From Ancistrus triradiatus (lineage: Eukaryota; Chordata; Actinopteri; Siluriformes; Loricariidae), in NCBI GenBank assembly GCA_025084515.1, contig JAJAGP010002022.1, positions 62,001 to 126,000 on the forward strand: 64,000 nucleotides of DNA, read 5' to 3'. Both the position numbers and the translations under genes were made by a program. Shown piece by piece: positions 23,820 through 35,574 of the stretch. Under the pieces are notes generated by a model that saw only the letters and a program-made list of their open reading frames with translations, was not told the DNA's origin and did not search any database. How positions within the stretch are numbered: position 1 is the stretch's first letter; each line of letters begins with the position of its first letter.

Positions 23820-25727
23820 ATAAATAAATATGGGTCGACTAACTGAGACAGTTCAGTCCAATACGAGCCGGTGATAAATGCAAATAAAAAAAGAAACGGA
23901 GACGAAGTTGTTGTTGCGTCGTTTGTACACCAGAGGGCACACTGCAACCCCACTGTACTAAACATACCGCATGTCTGGTCTACGTTTATGGAGTGAGATT
24001 ACCGTCTTTCACGCGAGTAGAACCTCAGAATGCAAACTTAATTGGTTCTTAATTAAATTCGGAATTCACCCTGAGAGAGGTTCGCTGTATTTCCAGTTGC
24101 AGCCATTTCAGAAGCGAGCACAGAATTGAGAAGCCCGCAGTTGTCATTGCTTTTAGTCGCTTCTTTTCTGGAATATGTGCGCTGTTTGGGTTCGCTTTGC
24201 TCGGTTTAACAGTTTTTGCACTATCACCTAAAAGGCAGTAATCGTACCGTGTAAAATCGAGTTTCTGAAACTGGCATACTGCAATAAACCCTTTGCATTC
24301 TGATTCTATCATAACCCCAGTGTTTTAAAGCCAGTCTCCAGTGCTCTGTTCAGTAAAGCTGTTCTGACTCCACACACAGCGGTGGGGAGAACTTGTAGGT
24401 AAGAGGCTTTTAAGAGGGAGCCAGGTACAAACAGACTTAAGTCCACACCCAAAACCACACGTCCTCTAATAACACGCTTAATCACCTTACACCGCTCATT
24501 ACAGAAGCAACAACAGTATTTTTCCCAGACCGACTACATAACATCACCTAGCTCCAAGCAATCAGGGTCATAAATAATATTTTATGTCCAGTCCTATGCA
24601 AAACTAACCTACTGGGAGTGCACATTGGTGCATTCTTAGTGCCGGTCCCAAGCCTGGGTAAATAAGGAGGGCATCTGGCGTAGAACTTTGGCAAATTAAC
24701 GCTGCGGATCGAAAGTCGCAAGATGGAGACGTATGATCCGCTGTGGCGACCCCTACTGGGAACAGCCGTAAAAAAAAGACGACTATGCACAAGTGCACTA
24801 TGGTGCTGTGCTGAAAGGATAATGAGTTACTAAGCATGATTTACACTCTAATAATCATATTATTTCGGGATATTGGTGATTTGGGAATGAAAGGGCAGTG
24901 CTGTGTGTTTACTCTCTCTTCTCACTCTGTATGAGGATATTCAGGCTAATTTTGTCTCCTTAAGGTGGCACTGATGACAGTGAGCAATATATTTTTAGTT
25001 TACTTCCAAGACCGTTCTAAGGGATTGAATGTCTAGCCTATATTTTATTTGGTTTGTTTTATTTCCCCCTCCTTTATATAATATGGCTGTATAAACGTGT
25101 AAGAGCATCAACGTGGAGGATTGTTCGGATATCGGAGATAATACATAGATAACATGAAGAGGTCACTGTTTATGTTTACGTTCAAGCTTTACAATGTGAA
25201 AATTAACTAAATACTTTATAAAAACAGAGAAATGAGTGTTAATCTGGTGTAAAAAACACGTCATGATCTACATTTCTAATACAGATGGTTCAACGTGATG
25301 ATGTGAAACGGTTAATAGGTTTGTACTGTGGCTGACTGTAGACTTTAAGGTAATTTCAGTATTGGATTATAACCCCTTTATTGGATTATAATAATTTATT
25401 TAGAGTTACTTCCTTCAAATCTGTTGCTTAAAAGAACTGAATACGATGCACAGCAAACATATGGCCCGCCAGCGTACTGTAGAAAAGAGGCTGCATTCTG
25501 TAGATATTATTTTATGTTCGTAAAACTTATATGGTTCAAGTAGAGTAAGGATAGAGATTTATTTACGAAATTAAACATGTACGCTATAAGTAAATGCTGC
25601 TGCGGTGATTCTAATCCTAATGTGTTACAGCTACAGTGCTTCCGCTTCACTTCTAGCCAGAACAATAGCAAAAGAACAGCTTAATTTACACAAATTACTC
25701 TAAAAGCGCTGCTTTTAGCTGCTTACC
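23820..25727. other. Long first intron of slc39a6, no gene seen
   Basis: AT-rich, with only short unsupported open frames (24049-24312, 24548-24837). 24600-24800 has a mildly GC-rich block (TGGCGACCCCTACTGGGAAC) of SINE or transposon type. Confidence 0.35.
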
Positions 25728-25880
25728 GGAGGATGAGAGGGGAGGCGTGAACCCTCAACGCGGAGAGAAACCACTTTTAAACTGCACACAACACTAACCG
25801 CTTTACGTTCAGCTCGTGTGCAAAGGAACGTCATCAAAGATAGGTGTCCGTACGGAAAATGGCGACAACAATGGCTGGCG
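25728..25880 (-). promoter_or_regulatory. Probable slc39a6 promoter and noncoding first exon
   Basis: On the minus strand CATCCTCCG is followed by GTAAGCAGC, a strong donor, and the flanking 25740-25930 block is CpG-rich unlike its AT-rich surroundings. This fits a 5' noncoding exon spliced to the acceptor just upstream of the ATG at 23787. No other gene nearby needs it. The start site is not determined. Confidence 0.45.
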
Positions 25881-26342
25881 AAGTAAATAGCGACGCAGCG
25901 ACACCTACCGTGCTGGAGTAATGAATAAATAATACGAGCCGCGACCGCGAATTTCGTTAATCGTCAGAAAGAAGTCAGTAAAAGAAAAAGAAAAAAAAAA
26001 TACAAACAAACATCAAGTTGTCCACTAAAACAGCAAGCTGCAACTCCAACCGTATACAATGTAATTTAGTTACAGCACTTGCTTTCTAAACCCATCTTGA
26101 GGTAATAGAAAAGTAAAACCTTTCCACCATGGCTAATAAATATGCTAACCAGTTGTATAGTCTAATAAGAAGTAGTGGGAATACTAAATACTTGGCATAC
26201 TAGTTATTTACACACACAAACACACTCGCATAAACTCAAGTGCCCAAAATCTCATGACTCAACACAAGGTGCTTTGTTTTTTATCTCGGTAGATTTTCCA
26301 TGGCTGCTAATTAACAAGTAGCTAATAACGAATGTAGCAATA

Positions 26343-26627
26343 CCCAGGAAAAAATGTACAGTACTGTGAAATTTGGCAGTAGAACCATCAAGTGGCCAAA
26401 TTACCATCAAAATTCATATTACAAATGTGAAATAATTCATGGTCAGTTCATAGTCAGCCAAGTTTACAGTTGCACTATGAAACTTCACAGTAGAACCATG
26501 AAGTGGACAAATGACCATCAAAAATCCATAGAACTGTGAACTTCCAGGTCAAACTGTGAAAATTTACATTAAAACCGTCAAGCAATTCACAGTTTACTAT
26601 GAGCATTCACAGTACATTTTTCCTGGG
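26343..26627. mobile_element. 285-bp MITE with TA target duplication
   Basis: Begins CCCAGGAAAAAATGTAC and ends GTACATTTTTCCTGGG, giving near-perfect terminal inverted repeats flanked by TA on both sides (26341-26342 and 26628-26629). The interior is built from repeated words (ACTGTGAA, ACCATCAA, TTCACAG, GTAGAACCAT), so it is internally repetitive. A second, one-ended copy lies at 57834-57985. There is no coding capacity. Confidence 0.85.
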
Positions 26628-27184
26628 TAAGAGGAATGTTTTTTATTATTAAATAAGTGAACAAAAGTCTGAAACTTTTCATGCAATAATTTTCTGATTA
26701 AAAGCTTTTCAAGGAAGGGTGACATAACTCTCAGTGCTATAAAAGTGAAGACATGACAATCCTGACTTGAAAGCTTTGTACACACACTTTGATTAACCAC
26801 TTATCCTGGTCAGGTTTTGCAGACTGTAACATCCATCTGGGCAAGATTAATTAGGTAAATTAACTGAGGTTAACATCCGACCAAAGCTGCCAAATTACAC
26901 AGTTTGAATATTTCACTGTACGTCATCCACAGTAAGCAAGACTAGCGTAGACCACACTTTGTAGCGAGACAGCATGGGGACAGGACAAAATGCAAGGCCA
27001 ATAAGGTCCCACAGAGGAAGGACCTTTCTTATTTCAGTTATTTGTGAATAAATGTGTTTAAGTATTACATCATCTACGGTTAAAATAATATTGTACTTAA
27101 TTTATGAGAAAGAATGTATGCTGCTTGTGAACTGTCGGATTTGATCCTGGAATCTCATGTGCTCTACAAAGGTACCTCTCCTCT

Positions 27185-27440
27185 ATGGATGGAGTGGAAA
27201 GTAAAAGTTGACTGATTTATTGTTTCTTATTGTTCATCAACAAAATATTGGCTATATTCAAGGCATAAAGCTGGCTATATTGTTTAACGAAGTAGCTGAG
27301 AGTTAAGGCTGAGATTGTTGATTTGGTCTCAGAAACTTGGCTACAATATCTATACTCCTCCTGTTTTGCTTTTACTCATTTCCTAACTCTTAGCCTCTGC
27401 TTTTTGACTGTTGATTTTGAAAACAACACATATTAAGGCA
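27185..27440. repeat. Direct repeat, copy 1 (downstream of trim55)
   Basis: Shares, in the same order and orientation, GTGGAAAGTAAA, TTGATTTATTG-like words, GGCTATATTCA, AAGGCTGAGAT, TTTGGTCTC, TCATTTCCTAACTC and AACACATATT with 28588-28940. Copy 1 is more compact. Confidence 0.7.
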
Positions 27441-27689
27441 CACTTAACCCAGCCATTTAAAGAATCTATCAATTCATTTATCAACAAAAATAAAACAACA
27501 ATCAGGAAAACATTGTGACATTTGCCCTATGACGGACTTTCACAATTCTGCTTAAGGCAGTCTTAAATCTAAAGTCTGGAGGTGACAATATTTTTGAGAA
27601 CAACGCGTGCGGTTTCCTTTATTCACATCCTTTATTGACCCATAAGAGTGAAACACTGCAGTGAGTCTAACCGACTCAGTACAGTAATG

Positions 27690-30600
27690 TTACTTGGGCG
27701 TATTGAGCCAGGAAAAGGAGAAGACATGTCGTGGGGGTCCTTCCTCAGAGCTCTGAGAGACACCAACTTCATCAGGGTTCAAGGAATCCTTTGAGAGAAG
27801 CATAGAGGGCAAAATAAGTACAAATCTAGTAATGTAGAGTCTAAATGTGTGTTCCTTTTCTAAATGTGTGCCCTTGTATGTATTTGCTGGTGTGATGTGG
27901 TGCTGTATGAAGTTACCTGTGCAGCCGGATGTGCTGAATGTCTGTTTCCTGGGTTTGAAGTGGTTGTACTCTGCACTATATTGTATGATGATGATGATGA
28001 TGATGATTGGGAAGGAACTGGAGTGACTGCAGTTGGATTTGCAACGATTGTTTGGGATTCATATGGATTGGAAGTGGTTGTGTGCTTGTTATGAGCTCGA
28101 CTGGTGGTGGTGGTTTGGGAAGGATTCGTAGTGATACTGGTGGTAGTGGTATGAGAAGGATATGGAGTGAAAGCGGCCATGTGTTTAATATGACCTTGAC
28201 TGGTGCTTTGGGAATCACGTGACATAGAAGTGGTTGGGTTCGTGTTTTGATCTCGATTGACCGTTAGTGTTCGACCTGGGCTTGGATTCAGAGTTGGCAC
28301 AGATGCACCGGCTAGGGTTGAAGTGGAGTCTGGAGTCAGGGCACTTTTCTGGACAGAGGAAGGGCAAATCTTTTTGTTCTCATGACCCTTATTCACGTCC
28401 TCATCCCCATCTGGAGACCACAAATGACATTTTAGATCCTGACGTTTCTGACATACGGTGCATACAGAAAATCATCACATCGTTTGAAATGTACTCAAAT
28501 TTTGTGGCGAGCCATGATGAACTGCTCTCTTCAGGCCATCAGATTTAGGTCACGGCTCGGACACTTTCCGTTCTTAAAGCTGCATTAAGTGGAAAGTAAA
28601 GTCTGATTGATTGATTTATTGTATTTTATTGCCATACCAGCACAATAGTGGCTATATTCATGGCATTATTCTTATTATAATACATGATTTGTGTTTACAT
28701 GTGATTAAAAGTTCAGAACTTTCCTGGTGGAGTCCCTTCAAATAAGGAAATTAAAAGAAATGAACAACAAACCAAGGCTGAGATCATCGCTTTGGTCTCC
28801 CAAACTCAAATAAGATATTGATATCAGTTTTCCTCCTCTTTTGTTTTGCTTTTATTCATTTCCTAACTCGACTTCAACTCTTCACTCCTTTGACCTGCTG
28901 CTCTTTGACTATTGGGCTTGAAAATAACACATATTTATGCATCACATTTCTATCTTAAAGCTTTTACTATTTTCTTAGCTTTCCTGATCACTATATTCCA
29001 GGCTCATTCGTCCATTTAGGAAGGACGGCCTGATTTAGGCAAAGTATTGAGACTGGGACTGTGGTAGCCTAGTGGTTAAGGTACTTTGGAAAAGAAGGTC
29101 CAGGGTTCAAATCCCACCTCTGCCAAGCTGTCACTGTTGGGTCCTTGAGCAAGGCCCAACAAGAAAAGACTATCAACTAAGTCACACTGGATAAGGGCGT
29201 ATGCTAAATGGTGTAAAAGTATTGATGGCGCCGCACTTTGCACTTATTTATAAGGCTCTGAATGTTACTCAGAGGGAGAATTCAAGCGTCAGAAGTCTTA
29301 GTTTAATAGTGAATTTAATTTATTTTTACGGATTTTGGCAGGGTATGATCATTTTCTGTGAGATGTTAGTAGTCATATTAACAGCACAGTTTCTTTATGG
29401 AAACAAACTCATTCGCCTTGACACACCAAAGTTTTTCAGCAGAAAGTGAGACGAAAACAACGCAGTCACGCTCACTCGTTACCTCTAATGAAGTCGATGC
29501 TGAGGATGGCTCTTCTCTCACGCTGGAAGCTGACATTAAAGTGATCCATCTTCTCGTAGCCATTCTGCAGTTTCTCCAAGTGAGACGTGTTACTGCTCTC
29601 TGCTATCCTACGAAAGAGTGTTTTAAAGGAAGCTTTGTCATAAAGGGTCGTTATTACTGAAAGAAGAGTAGAGTGATACAAAAACTGTCAAGAAGTCTTC
29701 TGCAGGTATCGCAGTTCAACATATTCTTTTGAGATCTACAGAAAAGAGCCCAAAAGGAAAACTCCAGACACAACCAGGATGTCTCCAACAAGAACATGTA
29801 ATATTAAAAATCATAATGAATTAGAATAGGAAATAAAAACCTGGCTTTTAAATCCAGACTCCGTTTAACTGCCTGATGTATGATGTTAGAGTATACAGTA
29901 CTGTACTGAACACCCTCTATGTTTACATCTTAGCATTCTCTGTAGGTAAGCGTTATATAAAATGAATAAACAATGCCACTATGTACGATACGTACAGCAA
30001 GTGCTTCAGGTTTTATAAAACACAGTACTGCACTAAATGTTTTCATATTGGGTTTTAATATTATGGTTGAAAATAAAGCACTATGAGTAAAGTCTCTTAG
30101 TAACTGAAGGGATCTTAACCTTACTCACTTTTGTAGTAACATCTTTGCGTTCTGTTAAAGGAAAAGAAAGAAGGGCAGAGGTTTATCAACAAATTATAAA
30201 TCAGTGTGATTCAAGTCAGGGGTTACGTTTAAGTTACGAAAAATTCAGCCATAACTAATCTGAAGTTAACTAATACCATTAAATAAAACACAATTCCAAA
30301 CGTGTAGCTATGACCTGAAGGAAGACGGCCATCTCGGATTCCTCGATGGTCTGGATTCCTGTGTCCACCAGCTTGGTACTTTTATCCAGATGTTCAGTGT
30401 ACCTGCGCAGGTGATCATCATAATTATGATTTGGTTAGGATCTTACAAGGTGTGTACAAGGAGCAAGAATTATTTATGGTTAATGTATTATCAGGTTAAA
30501 CTGTAGATATGAATTTTTGATATGTATTTATTTTCTAAATGTGTGCTATTTGTATACAGGTATGTGCTGTTTAACATCCGCATTACGTTCTGTGAAACGG

Positions 30601-31227
30601 GCCGCTGACCAAATGGACGTTGACCGGACATTGCCATGGTCACCTAGTCTATTTATGGTACTGTAATGTAAATATAAAGAATATTTATGTAAGAAAACTG
30701 CGTCAGAGAGCCGCTTTAAACACGACTGAGTGATGAGCGACGGAAACCACTGATACTTTTGTTTCAGAAGCCAAAAACACATTGGTTGACAGTACTAGGA
30801 ACAACACAGAAGATCGGCCAGATGGACCAGAGACTCAACTAGGCGACCTAGTACATTGTGAGAGTGAACACTTGATCGGTTAATATTAAAATAACAAAAT
30901 AACATTGTATATTTTCCTTTTTTCCCCAAAAACCTGAGACCTGCAACAACCAATATTTGAGCGACTTTATCAAAAATAAGCCCAAAGTCGGTTAGAAAAA
31001 GCGGACCTGGCAACCGTGACACGAATGACAGACTTCTGTTCTTAAACTCCCACCTCTGCGCTTAAGAAAACAGACTTAAGAAAACAGACTTAAGAAACAG
31101 ACTTCCTTTTATAATTTATTAAAAATTTTAAGACATCAGTCGTTAAAGGGCGCTTATCTGTACTATGAGTGCATGTGTTGGGGGGCAGTGGTTATGTGTG
31201 GTTACTACTAAATGTGTGTTCTTTATA

Positions 31228-31271
<44 letters not shown>

Positions 31272-31418
31272 CGGTGCTGTAAGCCCTTGATGTAGTCGAG
31301 CTTCTCCTGCTGCTCCGAGCTGATTTTCAGTGTCAGCTCTCCTTTCCTGTCCTCCAGCAGCGCGTACAGGTGATCAAACGACTCGCACACCAGGGACTTC
31401 TGCCTGCGCCCGTTCTCC

Positions 31419-31452
<34 letters not shown>

Positions 31453-33528
31453 TAATTATTGTGCTAACAATCCGACAAGGTTCAGACTAACAACAAAGTG
31501 ATACAACCAATAAGATTCACTGAAGGTTACCTTTAGAGAATAATCCTGATTGGACCATCACACAAGATGCACAAACTATTCACATTTCTGACATGGAATT
31601 ATCCAGTTTATGTTTCGGCACACAAACACACCTCCACTGTCCTGCAGCTCTCCTCCATTATGGTTATGATGGCCTGAAGTCTGTTGTTGTTTCCCACTAG
31701 CATATTGACTCCCTCTGACAGCTCTGTCTATAAAAACACACATTACACGGATTAAATGTACACAGAACCTACAGAGAACAATAAAGCAAGCCCTGTTAGT
31801 GTCAGCTGGTGGACTATCGAAGATACCAAGGATCAGAGAGGTCGTAACTAGTGCTGTAGTCAAGACCACTAGAGCCGAGTCCGATTCAAGAACGAGACTT
31901 TTAGTAATATACATACACACACATTTTTTTTTTCACTGTGAGCCAATCAGAGTGCAGATTTTATTCAGGTCTGTACAGTAAGGCCTGACTGATTCTGTTT
32001 GAATTGTTCAAATTCAGTAGTGATAGAAAAAAAGGCCAGACTCACCAGACTCTGCTGGTTTCAATAACAATTTCCCAGTCCAACCTACCCCGAGACCAAG
32101 ACGAGACCGGACTGGAGTACTACAAAACTAGATGTAACATGGGACGTGTCCCGTACCTTCTGGCTCTCGTAGACGGCGTTGAGCGGCGCCACCTCGCAGG
32201 TCTGATGAGCTCCAAACACTTTGCACATGGAGCAGGTGGGGACGGCACAGGACACGCAGTAGATGTTAATCTTCTCATCCTCGTGTACGTCACACATCAG
32301 CGCCGTGTCCTTCTGCAGTGTCTGCGTCTTACTGCTCGTACTGACAGAGCAAATCACACACACATATATACACGTTCAGAACACTTTACTTTCCATATCA
32401 ATAAAATCTGCACTATGATTACAGTAGCGTTCCCGGGACCGAGTTACCTGATGTTCTCCTGTTTGTACATATCAATGATGTTCTCCACTAGCAGGTTACG
32501 CTGCAGTCCGTACACCCCATGCCTGTCCAGGACCACCTCATGCCTGCAGGACGGGCAGCGGAACCGCCCGCCTGAACTCAGCGTAGAGCCCCCGCGTGTT
32601 GGCAGGTAAGGATTGGAGGCCTATAAACATAAACACAACAACAAAAGACGATGGAAAGGAATTCATATTAATAAAGAAGCTTGTACTCATTCAAATGATT
32701 CCTTAAGACAAGATTGATTACAAGAAGCACAATGAATTATGGATATTTTATGACAGCAAGGTCTAATGAAGGCTCGGGTTCGACTCCAGATGCAGACATA
32801 ACCCACATGACTGTGTCCATCATAAAGCGAAGTTTGAAACAAAGTCTTTTAATTATTACACATTTCTGAGCTATATTCTGAAGAAAGTGTGTCCCACCAA
32901 ATCTAACCGACTTTCCATCTCATGATGAGCATAACCTACAAGTCACAAGGGACGTCAAATCCCCTTTGTCTGCAGCACCCACTGAGAAACAGTATAGAAC
33001 CATTTTAAGCATGGAAATCCTAATTTAATTAAACCTCATTTGATTCGGTTTGGATGTTGAGCTGTCGGGAGTGTTGCCTAGGAGTTTTCCACTGACCTGA
33101 ACTACACATGGGTAGATTATTTTTGAAAAGAGACCAAAATGAGAAATATAAAGAGCTTATAAAATACGTAGAAGCCATGTTTAGTCTTTGCCTCTCCACA
33201 CTATTATTATTGCTGAGTAATGGGATCGTTTACCTCAGGCGTTACGGTAATCGTGCTAGCGTACGTTACAGATGTACTTTGAGGTTAGGTTGATAAACTA
33301 GTCGTGAATTCACCAAGACGACACACAAAGGGAAAGTATTTTCACACAGAAACGAGTGTAGCCTGCTCAGCCCCACAGCACAGCCACAGAACGGGTTCGA
33401 GCCACTACCTGAAATATGTCGTTGGCACATTTCCGACACAGGTTGTGTTGGCACGGTAGAATCACCACTGGCTTGGTGAAGATCTCGAGGCAAATCGGGC
33501 AGATCAGCTGCTTCTCCAGGCTGTCCAT
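27690..33528 (-). CDS. trim55: TRIM55 (MuRF2), muscle RING-finger protein
   Basis: Sarcomere-associated E3 ubiquitin ligase that binds titin and microtubules. Ten exons in phase: 33409-33528, 32448-32620, 32157-32340, 31632-31727, 31272-31417, 30315-30402, 30129-30151, 29483-29607, 27917-28410, 27690-27788 (515 residues; human 548). Domains: RING (KQLICPICLEIFTKPVVILP to CPSCRHEV), MuRF family-conserved box (GVYGLQRNLLVENII), B-box (CDVHEDEKINIYCVSC), coiled coil, COS-box (NGYEKMDHFNVSF), Ser/Thr-rich tail, and C-terminus RHVFSFSWLNTPK. That last motif and the long tail identify TRIM55 rather than TRIM54 or TRIM63. Exon seven is a 23-nt microexon. The start is the ATG before DSLEKQLIC. Poly(A) signals lie at 27618-27623 and 27631-27636. 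CRH follows, as in human 8q13. Confidence 0.94.
28588..28940. repeat. Direct repeat, copy 2 (inside trim55 intron)
   Basis: See the copy at 27185-27440. Copies 1 and 2 enclose the last two coding exons of trim55 (27690-28410). Copy 2 carries an extra insert near 28675-28750. Confidence 0.7.
29052..29225 (+). mobile_element. tRNA-derived SINE
   Basis: The head has an A-box-like TGGTA(GCC)TAGTGGTTAAG and a B box GGGTTCAAATCC, followed by the typical body TTGGGTCCTTGAGCAAGGCC and a tail ending GGGCGTATGCTAAATGG. Related copies, more decayed, lie at 36251-36395 and 60860-61025. Confidence 0.8.
31230..31269. repeat. (GT)20 microsatellite abutting trim55 donor site
   Basis: Pure GT run on the plus strand ending 3 bases from the 31272 edge of a trim55 exon. 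The other edge of the same exon (31417) is followed within 4 bases by (CA)n at 31421-31450. Confidence 0.95.
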
Positions 33529-35106
33529 ACTTTAGGAATGAGTGCGATTCCCAAAACACTTAACAAAACGGTTTAATCGCTTGTACCGTAAATCTTCGTC
33601 GAGGCGCGGCCCGTGGGGGAAACGATCCAACACAGTACAGTCAAAGCAACGATTCACCCCATCGGTAGCTTTTTTTTTTCGCCAGAGGTTTGTGTGACGC
33701 CTGAGATTTCTCTGGAATGCGTGATATTTGAAGCTAGACCGTGAGATCTTTCTCAAACGTGTAGGACTTGAGAGATATGCCCTCTCTCCGGACTGCCCTA
33801 GCCTGGGCTCTTTTTTTAGCACAAGCATGTCGGGGCTGTCACGGTGATGACCATATATGAAAATACCACAGTTCGAGATTAGACAGTGCCTGAACTTCGT
33901 CCCCTTCCCCCTGTAAACTAGCGACACACACACCTGTCAGTTCAGGTACTGAGACAGAACCAACTAGTGTACTGTACTGGTGCTCGGTTGGCACAGCAGT
34001 CTTAATACCCCCGCCCACCACAGCAAAGACCAAGGTTGAGTCCCCCTTGGCAGTGGGTTTCAGTCAGGCCAGATCAGGGGCATCATTAGACCCACTTTAC
34101 TGGGGCAAAATGTTGCTGTGCACCACTAAAATCACAGTGGGAAAACGCAAGTTTCACGGATTGCTGACCAGATCTGCGGGTACTACATTTCCCATAATGC
34201 CCGAGCCGGTTTCTTTTGTTCTTCGCACGGATTAACGTTAAAGACAACATAACTACAGGTCATAGCTGTACATTTTGGCCACTTATACGAGTATAACCTA
34301 CCAAAAGTACATTTTAGACCACGAAAGCAAACGAATATCAGTTACGTTAGCGCAAACAGAATTCATGCAATTAATACGAAGTGTAACGCCATTTTAGTGT
34401 TACACCACTATATACTTGGTGTTTAACAAGCTTATTTTTAATGCTGTGCCCCTACGACTGATTGGTACAAATAGTCTAGAAACACGAACACAATCCAAAA
34501 CTGGCATTCCCGTTCTTGGAGAGAGTTGAAAACGTGCATTCTTTACTTTATTAGTCAGCATTATTGTTCCAAATGATTTAAACACAATGCTCACAATGAG
34601 TTCGACTGGTCAGAGCAGCAGTACTACCAAAAATGCCACACCAACCTATGGCATATCGATGCCATGAGGGTATCACAGCTATATGGTGAATTAAGTTTAT
34701 GAATGTAGAATAATGCAGCTGTATAATACTGGGGTTAAGGGACTGGACTAATAATCATAAGGGTGAGGTGCCAATACAAAAAAGTGGATTGTTTTTGTAT
34801 TAGTAGGTGGGTTTAAGCAAAACTTGGGTAAATGTCGCAGGTGTCAATTCCTCATCCGTGTTTCCTCTCTCACAATGCAGAAAGTGAGACTGTTGTTCTA
34901 ATTTAGGCCCTTGTGCGTGCATGAGTGCGTGTATCCAGCCAAGAATCTGGAACATCATTAGTAAATAAACTGCAATGAACATCTGACACATTGCTGTCTT
35001 TTTTTTATTTAGCAATAACATCTCACTCTGCTGCCAAAAACCTGAGCGTACTCTAAACAAACTGTACAGAAACATCAGCCTTATGTTCCTAAAAATCGAA
35101 CGACGT
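33529..35106. other. trim55-crh intergenic region
   Basis: Holds the trim55 5' region and the crh 3' UTR (poly(A) signal near 35004-35009 on the minus strand). 33960-34060 has a SINE-like box pattern (GGTTGGCACAGCAG, AAGGTTGAGTCCC). No coding sequence is recognised. Confidence 0.45.
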
Positions 35107-35574
35107 CTACTTTTTCCCAAAGAAGTCCATTATTTTTCGGTTGCTGCTCGCCTGTTGAGCCAGCTGCTGTGCCCGTGCCATCTCCAGCACCTCGCGCAGC
35201 AGGAGGAATGTCAGGTCTAGGGAGAGGGGCAGTTCATCGGCCCGCCGCCGCCACCGCCTCTCCGACTGGTCCTCGTACTGGGAGAAGCCGTCGTCGACGT
35301 CTCCTCGCAACAGCCTCTGTGTGAGCTTCAGCCGAAGTGCGTGGTTCATGGTGCCTGCTTGTGACGGGTAGCTCTGTGGACTCTGCTTTGGGGTTTCCAG
35401 TCTCATGAAGTACTCCTCGCCCAGTCGCACCAGGATCGGCGACACGGGCCGCTGCGACTCGGACAGCCTGAGGCTAGCGCGCAGGACTTCGGAGCCGTTC
35501 AGCGCTTTGCACTGGCAGTGCGGGTAGCAGGTGCCATGCAGAGCCACCACTGCGAGCAGCACGTGAAGCTTCAT
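35107..35574 (-). CDS. crha: Corticotropin-releasing hormone precursor (divergent, probably crha)
   Basis: Neuropeptide precursor that drives pituitary ACTH release. A single coding exon of 155 codons starts with signal peptide MKLHVLLAVVALHGTCYPHC, then a propeptide, a basic cleavage site RRWRRR, a 41-residue mature peptide starting ADELPLSLDLTF and ending NRKIMDFF, and Gly-Lys-Lys-stop for amidation. The core LLREVLEMARAQQLAQQA is CRH rather than urotensin or urocortin. The usual FHLLRE is FLLLRE here, and the N-terminus and C-terminus depart from the SEEPPISLDL and LMEII types. It is next to trim55, the ancestral CRH neighbour. The a-paralog name rests on synteny and divergence, so it could be the only crh in this species. 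The coding exon follows a 5' UTR acceptor (TTTACAG then AACCTAAATG). Confidence 0.92.
   Translation of the reverse strand: MKLHVLLAVVALHGTCYPHCQCKALNGSEVLRASLRLSESQRPVSPILVRLGEEYFMRLETPKQSPQSYPSQAGTMNHALRLKLTQRLLRGDVDDGFSQYEDQSERRWRRRADELPLSLDLTFLLLREVLEMARAQQLAQQASSNRKIMDFFGKK

Noticed and set aside
29052..29225. tRNA gene
   Set aside because: A and B boxes are present but no cloverleaf can be drawn; the body and tail are those of a SINE, and related copies occur elsewhere in the window.
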